This document shows positions 1-8,189 of a stretch of DNA of 64,000 bases, piece after piece. Under the pieces are notes generated by a model. The model made no database searches. It saw only the letters and a list, made by a program, of their open reading frames with translations, and was not told where the DNA came from. Made by a program: the position numbers and the translations under genes. Source of the DNA: Marivita cryptomonadis. GTDB lineage: Bacteria > Pseudomonadota > Alphaproteobacteria > Rhodobacterales > Rhodobacteraceae. The number at the start of each line of letters is the position of its first letter. The stretch's first letter is position 1. The stretch lies in assembly GCF_002115725.1 (NCBI RefSeq), contig NZ_JFKD01000019.1, positions 1 to 64,000 of the forward strand, written 5' to 3'.

Positions 1-2817
1 AGCCATAAGGCTGGCGGCTGAATAGCTATTCCGATCTTCTTCTGCGCGCTCACTGAACAGCGATACGTCGGTGCGTCGCCAGAAATCAGAGAGACCTTCT
101 CTTACACCGGCGAGAAATTCCGGAGAAAACGCCGTCGCAACAAACTGTGCATCCCAATACCCCCACGTATTGTGGTCGCGTTCCGTGTGCTGCATGACAT
201 TGTGCAAGTTATATAGCGTGTTGTCCCGGTCTGCTTCCCCCAGCATTAGATCTTCAGCAGCAAGAACCTCCTGCCGCCATTGTTTCCAACCATCCTGCCG
301 CTCAGCTTCTTCGATCTCACGTTCGCGCTGCCAATTTTGGTGTTCAATTTCGTGCTCGTCGGGTTCTTGAGGTGGAGGATTCAACATCCGCTCAAGTTCT
401 TCTTGGAGGTCCTCTCGGTCGGAGATTAGCTCTGCTATTTCGACCGCAAGTTGGGCGTTTTCGCCGCCTCGGACGAAATTGCTCAGCGTATAGAACGCTA
501 CGCCGCGACGGTCCTCTATTGCGCCATTCGCAAGTGCGCGAAGAAGCCAAGGGAAATCCAACTCAGTAAAAGGTCGTAGGATCCGCCCATAATCGGATCG
601 TACAAATCGATGCCAATCGTTCTCGGGCTTTTCAAGAGCTTCTGCCAAGTCGAAGCACGCCCAAAAGTAACCTTCCCGCAAAGCAACACTCTCGGACAAT
701 GCCTCTTGCAACCTTTTGGTTTCCTCTTTGGCGACTATGCTTTCGCGGCGCTCTCCAAAGTGAAAGGCCACTGCAACACTCCATGCCCAACGTGGGATTT
801 CTTCGGTGGACTGAGGTGGAGTCAGATCGCAAACCGCTATCACGGGATCGACGAAGTGATCATAGCTTGAATGCGCTTGGTAGACGCGACTTTCTTCGGT
901 GCGGTTCACCCAAATTGCGTCGACCAGGTCGTCCCTGATTTGGACCCTTTGCTCTGCGCTCATGGCATCCGACTTGATCGCCTGAAGTAGTGCGTAGCCC
1001 AAGCCATGAACGGAACGCGGTACTTCGTTCAGCGATCTTGCAAGAGCCAGAAACTCTGCCAGTTCAATTGCTTCAGGAAACAGATCAGGCAGCGCATTGC
1101 GCACAACCCGTTCGGGCCAATTGCCCGCCACCATGCTAGTCCCGATCTCGCGTTTCTGTTGACTGCTTCCACATCTAAGAACTGCCCAGACAGCGTATGT
1201 CCGATGGTGGAAATCCAAGCTCTCGTCGAAGGCCGCTTGAAACGCCAAATCGGCGCAATCAGCCATTGGCGTCAGGTACACCATTTCGAGAAGCAGCTCT
1301 CGCGTGTCGTGACCTGTATAGGCTTGGTCCCACAACTCTTGCACCAGCGGCGCCAGCTCCGGTGTCGACACGCGCTTCAGCTCAGTGTGCCCAACGCCGA
1401 CCCTGCGCCAGTCGCTACCAGAATATTGCTCAACGAACCTGCGTAACAGTTCCGCGCGCAGTTCGAGGCTCAGAATCGCGGGGATTCCCTGGCGGAACAG
1501 TAAGAGAGGGTTCCGCTCCTTCACATCAGTCAGAACGTCGGGGTTCCACAGTGCCAACCATGCCACCACAGGTTCCATACTTGGGACTATCACTCGCTCT
1601 TGTCCGACGCTCGCGAACAACAGGTGATGGAGGTCGTTTGTCGCAAGACCTTGCTCACGCAACTTCTGAAGGCGTTGTGCGGCCAAGAACTCCTGCGTGG
1701 ATCGATGATGAAAGCGCACAGCACCGACGCCTGTGGGGTCAAACAAGGACTTGCCAAGCAACTCGACCTGCTCATCGTGCGACCAGTCCGGCAGGATGTC
1801 GGCTACACTGACTCCCTCTGCGTCACCGCCAGGCGCTACAAAGTAGATTGACCTGCGCTTCATTAGAAATAGCGCAAGCGCAATCCGCTCCGCCCCTTCC
1901 ATGCCTTTTTTTACGCTCAGATCGTTGCGCTTTTTGTCAGAGGTTTCGCGAAGCCGTTGGCCAATGCCAAAGACCAATTGTTCCTGAAGGTTGCCGAGTT
2001 GCCCTTCCGTCGCCAACTGGTCAAGCGCAGCCATGATGTCGGCAGGCAATTGGTAGAGATGCCAGAGCTCTTTTTCCTCCAAGTGCTGGGCAAAGACATC
2101 AGCGTGATCTGCTGCGTAAAGACGTGCAAATTCAACGATCTCATTTCTAGATAACGGCAAAAGCGCGAAAACCTTTACAGGTTCCTCCCTGCCGCTGGCC
2201 CCCTCCTCCCCATCACTAGGGGGTGGGCCGCCATCTCGTGCAATCACTGCCGTGAAGACTTCTTCACCTGCTGGAGCTTCAGTAACCTCGGCGGCTCTTT
2301 CTCTCGGCGCAACCAAAGCGGTCACAACCTGAAAATCCAGCTCGTCAGACCAATCATTTGGTCGACATGAAATGAAGAAGCGCGCCCGGTGTGTCTGCGC
2401 TCCGATAGCAGCCTGAATTTTTCGCAATGCACGCCGCAGCGTGCCCTTACGCAACTTCAACTCGTCGACCGCGTCTAAAAAGAACACTGCCTCTGCGTCA
2501 GATGCCTCTAACCAGTGCTGAAATTCTTGCTCTTCTTCCGCGGTGATTGAGTCCAAAAACTCTCCGTCTTGAAGCAATTCGAGTGGGACAAAAAACGCAG
2601 CGTGTCCCTGATCCTGGAGCGCTTGCTTTTGTTGTTTGAATTCATGGGTCTTACCGCACTTCCCCTCACCCAAGACGACGACACAGCGGTGAGCATAGAG
2701 GTCGCTCCAACGTAGGGAACCGTGCTCATAACTGCCCCAGATAGACATGTAGTCTGGGTCGCGCAGTCGCTCTTCTGATGGCAGTGCAAAACGACGTTCA
2801 AATGGGACGTGGATCAT
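1..2817 (-). CDS. NACHT/STAND-type P-loop ATPase, C-terminus beyond window
   Basis: The frame is open from an ATG at 2817 to the left edge (939 codons, no stop), so the C-terminus lies outside. Residues 50-57 are a Walker A (GEGKCGKT), residues 111-119 a NACHT-type Walker B (VFFLDAVDE), and 148-153 a sensor-like FISCRP. Near residue 370 the motif HHRSTQEFLAA matches the conserved end of the NACHT winged-helix region. Such STAND ATPases act as sensors that oligomerise on a trigger and switch on an effector. No effector domain precedes the ATPase (only about 45 residues), so the effector may be a separate protein such as the TIR gene upstream. The start overlaps the preceding stop as ATGA, implying translational coupling. 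The C-terminal half is mostly helix-rich and charged and was not assigned. Target and trigger are unknown. Confidence 0.85.
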   Translation of the reverse strand, partial: MIHVPFERRFALPSEERLRDPDYMSIWGSYEHGSLRWSDLYAHRCVVVLGEGKCGKTHEFKQQKQALQDQGHAAFFVPLELLQDGEFLDSITAEEEQEFQHWLEASDAEAVFFLDAVDELKLRKGTLRRALRKIQAAIGAQTHRARFFISCRPNDWSDELDFQVVTALVAPRERAAEVTEAPAGEEVFTAVIARDGGPPPSDGEEGASGREEPVKVFALLPLSRNEIVEFARLYAADHADVFAQHLEEKELWHLYQLPADIMAALDQLATEGQLGNLQEQLVFGIGQRLRETSDKKRNDLSVKKGMEGAERIALALFLMKRRSIYFVAPGGDAEGVSVADILPDWSHDEQVELLGKSLFDPTGVGAVRFHHRSTQEFLAAQRLQKLREQGLATNDLHHLLFASVGQERVIVPSMEPVVAWLALWNPDVLTDVKERNPLLLFRQGIPAILSLELRAELLRRFVEQYSGSDWRRVGVGHTELKRVSTPELAPLVQELWDQAYTGHDTRELLLEMVYLTPMADCADLAFQAAFDESLDFHHRTYAVWAVLRCGSSQQKREIGTSMVAGNWPERVVRNALPDLFPEAIELAEFLALARSLNEVPRSVHGLGYALLQAIKSDAMSAEQRVQIRDDLVDAIWVNRTEESRVYQAHSSYDHFVDPVIAVCDLTPPQSTEEIPRWAWSVAVAFHFGERRESIVAKEETKRLQEALSESVALREGYFWACFDLAEALEKPENDWHRFVRSDYGRILRPFTELDFPWLLRALANGAIEDRRGVAFYTLSNFVRGGENAQLAVEIAELISDREDLQEELERMLNPPPQEPDEHEIEHQNWQREREIEEAERQDGWKQWRQEVLAAEDLMLGEADRDNTLYNLHNVMQHTERDHNTWGYWDAQFVATAFSPEFLAGVREGLSDFWRRTDVSLFSERAEEDRNSYSAASLMA

Positions 2818-3269
2818 GTCGCAGTCCACAAGACACGCTTGTCTTGACCCTCCCCAAGAACAATCTGCCAATTCGCAAACTTAGCCTTGGCCTCTCCCGA
2901 TGAAACCAGCCCTTCGTGCAAGGTGATTTGGATTTGACGGCCGAACGGTCTTTCTGCTTGCGCCGCCACAACAAGTTTTGTGTAGGTCCTAGTCACTGAA
3001 AGCATGGGCGCTTCAGAAGAGTACTCTTCAACGAAGCTAGCCTCATCGATCTCAATTCGTACAGATGGAATAATCAGCCCACCCCAGCTTTCGTTGCTTT
3101 CGGCCTCGAAGAACATCGATTTATGCTGCCCTGAAAGAAAAACCGCCGTCGGCACGTCGTTGAGTTGGCCAACCAGTAATGTTTCCTCGTACTTCGAGGT
3201 CGGCAGGATCAAGCTGAGTGGCTTTGCGATACCGACTTTTCCGACTATGAATTCACTTGGCGACAGCAT
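2814..3269 (-). CDS. Unrecognised 151-aa protein of the TIR-NACHT operon
   Basis: A 151-codon gene with a good ribosome site (GGAGAG about 5 bases before the ATG at 3269). Its stop overlaps the start of the NACHT ATPase (ATGA), so the two are probably made in fixed ratio. The sequence has no signal peptide, membrane segment or cysteine. It alternates short hydrophobic and polar stretches, suggesting a mostly beta fold (for example around residues 8-22, 30-45 and 88-118). I do not recognise a family. Its position between an effector-like TIR gene and a NACHT sensor suggests an adaptor or accessory protein; that is inference from context only. Confidence 0.75.
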   Translation of the reverse strand: MLSPSEFIVGKVGIAKPLSLILPTSKYEETLLVGQLNDVPTAVFLSGQHKSMFFEAESNESWGGLIIPSVRIEIDEASFVEEYSSEAPMLSVTRTYTKLVVAAQAERPFGRQIQITLHEGLVSSGEAKAKFANWQIVLGEGQDKRVLWTAT

Positions 3270-3350
3270 TTTTTCTCTCCGAATAATAACCCATGCGCGG
3301 TAGCTGGGATGATCGTGAATGGCCCTATAGTTCCGATTTTAGCATCTCCA

Positions 3351-3515
3351 CTAATCCCAACCCATGCGAATGTCGGTACGACGGCACTCAGGACAATGTA
3401 CAGCTTTGGTCGGTCGATTATCGCGGCGAGCTTCACGTTGCTCGTTCTTGCTGAGCAACGCGGTTTCGAAACGGTGACCGCAATTGTTGCAGCGAAAGCG
3501 AGCACGCTCAGGCAT
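3351..3515 (-). CDS. Small zinc-ribbon protein
   Basis: A 54-aa protein with two CxxC pairs (RCNNCGH near the N-terminus and HCPECRR about 28 residues later), the signature of a zinc ribbon. The linker between the pairs is highly basic and polar. The chosen ATG at 3515 overlaps the end of the TIR gene by 8 bases and has an AGG about 9 bases upstream; an ATG at 3536 (61 aa) is also in frame but has no visible ribosome site. About 80 bases separate it from the next gene. It may bind nucleic acid or act as an assembly factor for the neighbouring TIR and NACHT proteins. Small zinc ribbons like this are easily missed by gene callers. Confidence 0.65.
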   Translation of the reverse strand: MPERARFRCNNCGHRFETALLSKNEQREARRDNRPTKAVHCPECRRTDIRMGWD

Positions 3516-4494
3516 GACTGATGCCTGCTTGCTCAATAAACTGGTTCCATAAGTACTCTGCAGCTTGCTCAGGATTTAGCTGGTCAGTTTCGTTCCCGAA
3601 CATCGACATAGTCACAATAAGGAACTGTTCGTATTCGTCGGAAGAGACGTTGAAGCCGCCGTTTGCCGTATTGTCTGCTGCATTCTCAGTGAAAGAAAAA
3701 TAGATGTCGCCCAAAGCGAACCCCGCGTTTCGGCAGTGCACTGTGATATGCGCCGTTCCATGCTGCCGGCCACGATTGACAACGGTGCTGCCAAAGGAGT
3801 TCGCGCCACGGTCTACAAATCGGCCCCGCAGCCCCTCGACAGCATCTATCTCAGCAATCGCCAGCTTGAAATAGTTCTTGATCGCAGTGAACGCAGCGTC
3901 GCGATATTCACTGTGGTCGATTTCGTCGAAGTCTCGTTGAACGCGATAGCGGGGGGCGACTTGTTGTGTTGACGCTGGCTCTGTTTCATCAGCAGTTGAA
4001 TCGAGTGCATTCGACACACCTGCATCGACTATCCGGCGAATTTCCTGAATGACATCTAGGTATGCAGTATTCGCGTTCGTCCATTCCGAGATCGGCAGAC
4101 CGTCCTTCGGCACCGCTTTTAACCGTCGGAGCTGAGGCATTGCAGCCCAGTCGCATGGTTCGACGATGATAGGGACAACCTGTGCCATGCCCGCTTCGTG
4201 CCGCTCCAAAGCTCGTTGCATCTCTCGTTCGACACAATAGTTGGACGCTATGAAGTCGGGGCTAACCATCAGCAGGAAAAGTTCAGCCGCCTCTAGCTCT
4301 TCGCTGATTTCATCATCCAAGACCTCACCCGCCAAGATTTCGCGGTCGTACCATGTCTTGATCCGACCTTCCCGCTAAAGGTTCGCAAGATGAACATGTA
4401 AGCGGCCAAGTGCATCTGCATCTCGATGGGAGTAAGAAATGAAAGCTCTCATGTGTCTGCTCGAAATGTTTGTATTTTGTTCTACTTTATCCAT
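3508..4494 (-). pseudogene. TIR-domain protein interrupted by one in-frame amber codon
   Basis: From an ATG at 4452 (or in-frame ATG at 4494) the frame encodes the start of a TIR domain (FISYSHRDADALGRLHVHL), meets TAG at 4375-4377, and continues without another stop to 3508. After the TAG it goes on with REGRIKTWYDREILAGE, exactly the next conserved TIR segment, so the gene is intact apart from that codon. Later motifs are VSPDFIASNYC with a conserved glutamate four residues after the cysteine (the NAD-cleaving position in TIR enzymes) and VVPIIVEPCDW. Residues after about 140 form an unrecognised C-terminal domain. A TTG at 4335 could start a truncated 275-aa product lacking the first strand of the domain. 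A nonsense mutation, a sequencing error or amber readthrough would all fit. Confidence 0.85.
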
Positions 4495-4682
4495 CCGGGT
4501 CTAGGTCGGCAACTAAGACTTGGGAGTTACTACCCAATTCGCAAGTGGGTATCACTTTCCAACCAATGTTTGCTCTTGCAATGCTGCAGTGCAGCGCGAG
4601 TTATCAAAACCAAGGGCTGGTCTAGGCCGAGAGCGTCAACTCCGTAAAGCCAATCGTGGCAGGGCTCGGAAGAGGTTTCGGC

Positions 4683-7600
4683 CTACTGTCTGGCTTCAAA
4701 AATGACGGCAACCCGGCTCAGTACATCGATCGATTGTCCCTCTGACAATGCCGTGCACCGAGCAAAGAGTTCCTGCATCCTTTCACTTACAGCCGAGCGG
4801 ACATCGTCTGGCTGTTCTTGGAAAGCTCGGTAGATCGCGTCGATCCCGAGATAGTCGGGGATTTCGCCGCCAGATGCACTCCTTTGGCTAACCGTCTCCT
4901 TCGCCTCGATCCAGAACACATCGAGCTCGTGTGCCCAGGTTTCTGCCAGCTTTTCCAGCGTTGGCAGAGTTAAGGAGCCGAAGAGCCCTTGACCAGCATC
5001 ACCTGTGTCGTGGCCTGACAGAAAACTAGCGAGCGACGCGAGAAGGGAAACCGTTCGAGCTGGCCGAACATCCCAGTGGGTCAGATGCGCAAGGGTGCTG
5101 CCGAGCCGGCTGAATGTAGCGGATATCGCGTTCAGTTCTGGGCGGTGGCTTTGCATGCCTCGGCGACGCGTTTCGGCATAGGCGGCGTAAAGGAACCTAG
5201 CGGCTTCAACCTGGTCGCCAATGATCTCTGCGCGCCCATCAACATCTCGCACGGCAATAAGGCGGGGCGGTAGAACGGTAGGCTCCTGGGGGCTACCTGT
5301 GCGACCGCCCAAGAGAAGGATGGTGACTGGCTCAGCTGATGACAGAAGGCAAAGTTCGGCGCCCCAGAGGCCACGAGGGTTTGCATTCTGAACCCGGTCT
5401 AGAACCTCTGCCGGCAATACACGCCGAAGAGCTTCAAGCTGATCGAAGTAGTTGTTGGGGCGGAGGATGCGCGGTTTCTTCACCTGTTCGAGAACAAGAT
5501 CGGTCAGATCACCGGCAGAAAACTCAACCAACTCTGATGGAAGGTCTTCGGCGCCAACACCTGACAGAAGGGCGATGCTGGCGACACGAGCGCGCGCCTT
5601 GTGATCCGATGACAGAACCAGCCCGGGCAGGTCGAAGGTGTAGTAGTGGATGCGGGAATTGGGACTGTCGATCCGGTCGATCCGGCCCAACCCCTGAATG
5701 AGGCTCTTGACGTCGGACGTGACGCCAATGATCCCAAGCGCAGAGGCGATTTGGAGGTTGATCCCTTCCGCCATCTGGAATGTGAGGAACATGGCCCGTG
5801 GCTTTAGCGGGTCGACATGTTTCCCATCGATGCCGAAATACTCCTGCGAATCTGCTCCCGATCGGATGTGATGCAGCTTCTTACCGGTCTTGATCCGTGC
5901 ACCAGGTGCGACCACGAAGACTTCGGGTCCTCTTCCGCGATGCCCAGCAAGAAGCCTGGCATAGACCTCGAGCACGCCGACCCGCTCAGCAAGGAAGATG
6001 GCATGGCCATGCTTTCGAAGGATGTCTCGCATGACGCCGGCCCGGGCTTCATCAATGCTGTCGAGGCTGGGATGATTCAGAAGCCTACTGATCCGGTCGC
6101 AAATCGGAGTTTCGCTTTCCTCAGCTTCGGCATCGACTTCCTCGAGCAGCGCTCCATCCGGAACGGCAATCCCGCGGGCATTCTGTTTCTCGGCACGTCT
6201 TAGGTTTTCTCCGATGGATGCCCGCCCTCGCTGATCGGCTTCGCTGTCGCGCTCTCTGGCCCATTCTTCACGTGCAAAGGTTATCGACGCGCGCAGCAAA
6301 GCAAGGAAGTTCCGGATGTGAATACGCGATTTGTCGTGGAATTTGATTTCTGTGTGGGCAGCGCGTTGGGGATCAGCAGACACAAGGGTGACCCCAGTCG
6401 TGATGGATTCCGCCAATGCCTTGATCCGCTCAATGATTTGGCGCTGCTGATCGATCAGTGCTGTATCTTCCCTGTGGCTTCGGATCATTGGATAAACGAA
6501 AGCACCGGTTTTTCGATCCGCACTCTCCCCGATGCAGTCCCGTTGGCGCCGCACAACGTACGGGGCGAGGGCGTCGGCCAAGCCTTCCTGAAGGGTACTG
6601 ATTTGCAACCCGCCTGTCTCTAGCTGGCGTTCGACTTTGTTGACTTCGACCTGTAGTGCTTCCGCGCTGTCGAACAGGTCGTCCTGCACGCTTTGATCTT
6701 CGATCCTGCGGTTCATCTGGTCGAGGTGGCGCACGAGCTCTCCCCGCTTTCGAACCTTGGCCATGTGTTGGTTGATCTGCTCCGTGATGGGCGGAGGCAC
6801 ATAGATCGACGCGCGCTTCTCATGGAATGCAAGCAAGCCGTCCAGGCCCTGGTTTCCCATTAGCGTGGCCGACAAACAGGCGGTCCAGATCGCCGGACTG
6901 CGTTCGAAGACAAGCGAGCGTGCAGAAGGTGCAAGGTATCGCGAGCTCAGTCGGTGGCTTTCATCGACGATCATTGACGCGGACGAACGGACCGCCCGAT
7001 TTATTTCTTCGAGTTCGGCAGTCTCCTCCTTACCTCGCCGCGACAGGTGACTGTGCTTGATGGGTTTGAAATTGGCCGGTGCATTCGTCGTCCAGTTTTT
7101 CAGAACGCTGGCGGGAATCAATGCAAGCGACCCAAGCCGTTGTTGGTCGGCGCGCTCGCCCCAGGAAAAGACCGTCTGCCCATGGCTGACCGGTAGAACC
7201 GTCGCCAGGTGTTTTCCGATGTCGGTCTTACCGGCCCCGGTTGGCGCTTCGACAAAGGCAAAGCCGTGTTCATAGACCGTCCCTGCAGCCTCATAGACAA
7301 GATCGGCCTGGAAGGGTTGAGGCGGACGTCCGGCGCTGGTCTCGCCTGCGACACGCCAGGGGGTGAAGGTTGTGGCTTCTTGCACCGTTCTGGCCACCGC
7401 TTCTTCGGGTGAGACAAGGCGGATCAGCGCTCGCAGGATTTCCAGCGCTGTTTCAGTCCAATCGCGCCCCATGTCCCAATACTGCTCGGCGGCCGCGCGA
7501 CGCGCAGTCGCAAGTTCGGGCCAGGCCTCGGCGTCGTCCATGAATTCCAGATTGCGGCGCAAACCGTTGATCGAGAAATTGGCACTTCCCGAAAGTGCCT

Positions 7601-8132
7601 TGTCCCCACCTACAAAAAGCTTCGCGTGAAGCATTGGTGGACGGCGCCCTAGTTTTTCTTCTGCCAGATCGGGATCGAAAATGCGGAACTTGATGATTCC
7701 GCGTTCGATTGCATCCATTGCAAGAACTGCGCGCAGGTCGGCCAAATCAACAACCGAAAAGCCCTTTGCGCCAAGAAAATGCTGGCGCGCTTCTTCGGCC
7801 ACTGACCGGCCGCCGCCACCCAAAACCTGCCGTGTTTCGGTGTTGGAACCAAAGGCAATGCGAATACTGCCCTCTGGGCGTTCGCCAAGGTTTTCGACTG
7901 TTTCGAGCAAGATGGTGAGTGACGACAGGAAGTCCTGATACCCCGTCACAATCAAACAACTTGGGTGCTGCAGAACTGACTTGACCAAGCCACTGACCGA
8001 ACGCGTTGCATTGTCGCCCCAGGCCTCGTGGCAAGAAGAAGGAGGCCCTTCGGTCGTGCGTACGTCTTGGTCTGTGTCGCTGGCCCGCGCGAAAAAGCGT
8101 GAAATCAGCCCTTGCCGCTCCGTGTTTGCCAT
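4683..8132 (-). CDS. Phospholipase-D-like nuclease fused to SF2 helicase
   Basis: A 1149-aa protein with two enzymatic parts. Residues 169-185 hold a PLD-type HxK...GSANFS motif (H169, K171, N185), the signature of PLD-superfamily nucleases. Residues 296-303 are a helicase Walker A (APTGAGKT), 390-393 a DEAH-like DESH, 421-423 SAT, 782-800 a motif V region and 813-820 QGLGRIDR (motif VI). The stretch at about 455-710 between the two RecA lobes is long and charged. This organisation suggests an ATP-driven DNA-processing nuclease of the restriction or defence type. It lies 57 bases downstream of a second PLD-helicase gene on the same strand, so the two may be co-transcribed. About 190 bases separate its stop from the TIR gene. 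The exact system name is not recognised. Confidence 0.8.
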   Translation of the reverse strand: MANTERQGLISRFFARASDTDQDVRTTEGPPSSCHEAWGDNATRSVSGLVKSVLQHPSCLIVTGYQDFLSSLTILLETVENLGERPEGSIRIAFGSNTETRQVLGGGGRSVAEEARQHFLGAKGFSVVDLADLRAVLAMDAIERGIIKFRIFDPDLAEEKLGRRPPMLHAKLFVGGDKALSGSANFSINGLRRNLEFMDDAEAWPELATARRAAAEQYWDMGRDWTETALEILRALIRLVSPEEAVARTVQEATTFTPWRVAGETSAGRPPQPFQADLVYEAAGTVYEHGFAFVEAPTGAGKTDIGKHLATVLPVSHGQTVFSWGERADQQRLGSLALIPASVLKNWTTNAPANFKPIKHSHLSRRGKEETAELEEINRAVRSSASMIVDESHRLSSRYLAPSARSLVFERSPAIWTACLSATLMGNQGLDGLLAFHEKRASIYVPPPITEQINQHMAKVRKRGELVRHLDQMNRRIEDQSVQDDLFDSAEALQVEVNKVERQLETGGLQISTLQEGLADALAPYVVRRQRDCIGESADRKTGAFVYPMIRSHREDTALIDQQRQIIERIKALAESITTGVTLVSADPQRAAHTEIKFHDKSRIHIRNFLALLRASITFAREEWARERDSEADQRGRASIGENLRRAEKQNARGIAVPDGALLEEVDAEAEESETPICDRISRLLNHPSLDSIDEARAGVMRDILRKHGHAIFLAERVGVLEVYARLLAGHRGRGPEVFVVAPGARIKTGKKLHHIRSGADSQEYFGIDGKHVDPLKPRAMFLTFQMAEGINLQIASALGIIGVTSDVKSLIQGLGRIDRIDSPNSRIHYYTFDLPGLVLSSDHKARARVASIALLSGVGAEDLPSELVEFSAGDLTDLVLEQVKKPRILRPNNYFDQLEALRRVLPAEVLDRVQNANPRGLWGAELCLLSSAEPVTILLLGGRTGSPQEPTVLPPRLIAVRDVDGRAEIIGDQVEAARFLYAAYAETRRRGMQSHRPELNAISATFSRLGSTLAHLTHWDVRPARTVSLLASLASFLSGHDTGDAGQGLFGSLTLPTLEKLAETWAHELDVFWIEAKETVSQRSASGGEIPDYLGIDAIYRAFQEQPDDVRSAVSERMQELFARCTALSEGQSIDVLSRVAVIFEARQ

Positions 8133-8189
8133 GTGCTGTTGTGTTCCTATGCCCTCAGGGGCAACGCTAAATTGGTTTTTTCTAAGCTA

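Noticed and set aside
3245..3505. 86-codon minus-strand open frame overlapping the zinc-ribbon gene
   Set aside because: It shares DNA with the CxxC-bearing frame and with the 5-prime end of the 151-aa gene and has no motif of its own.
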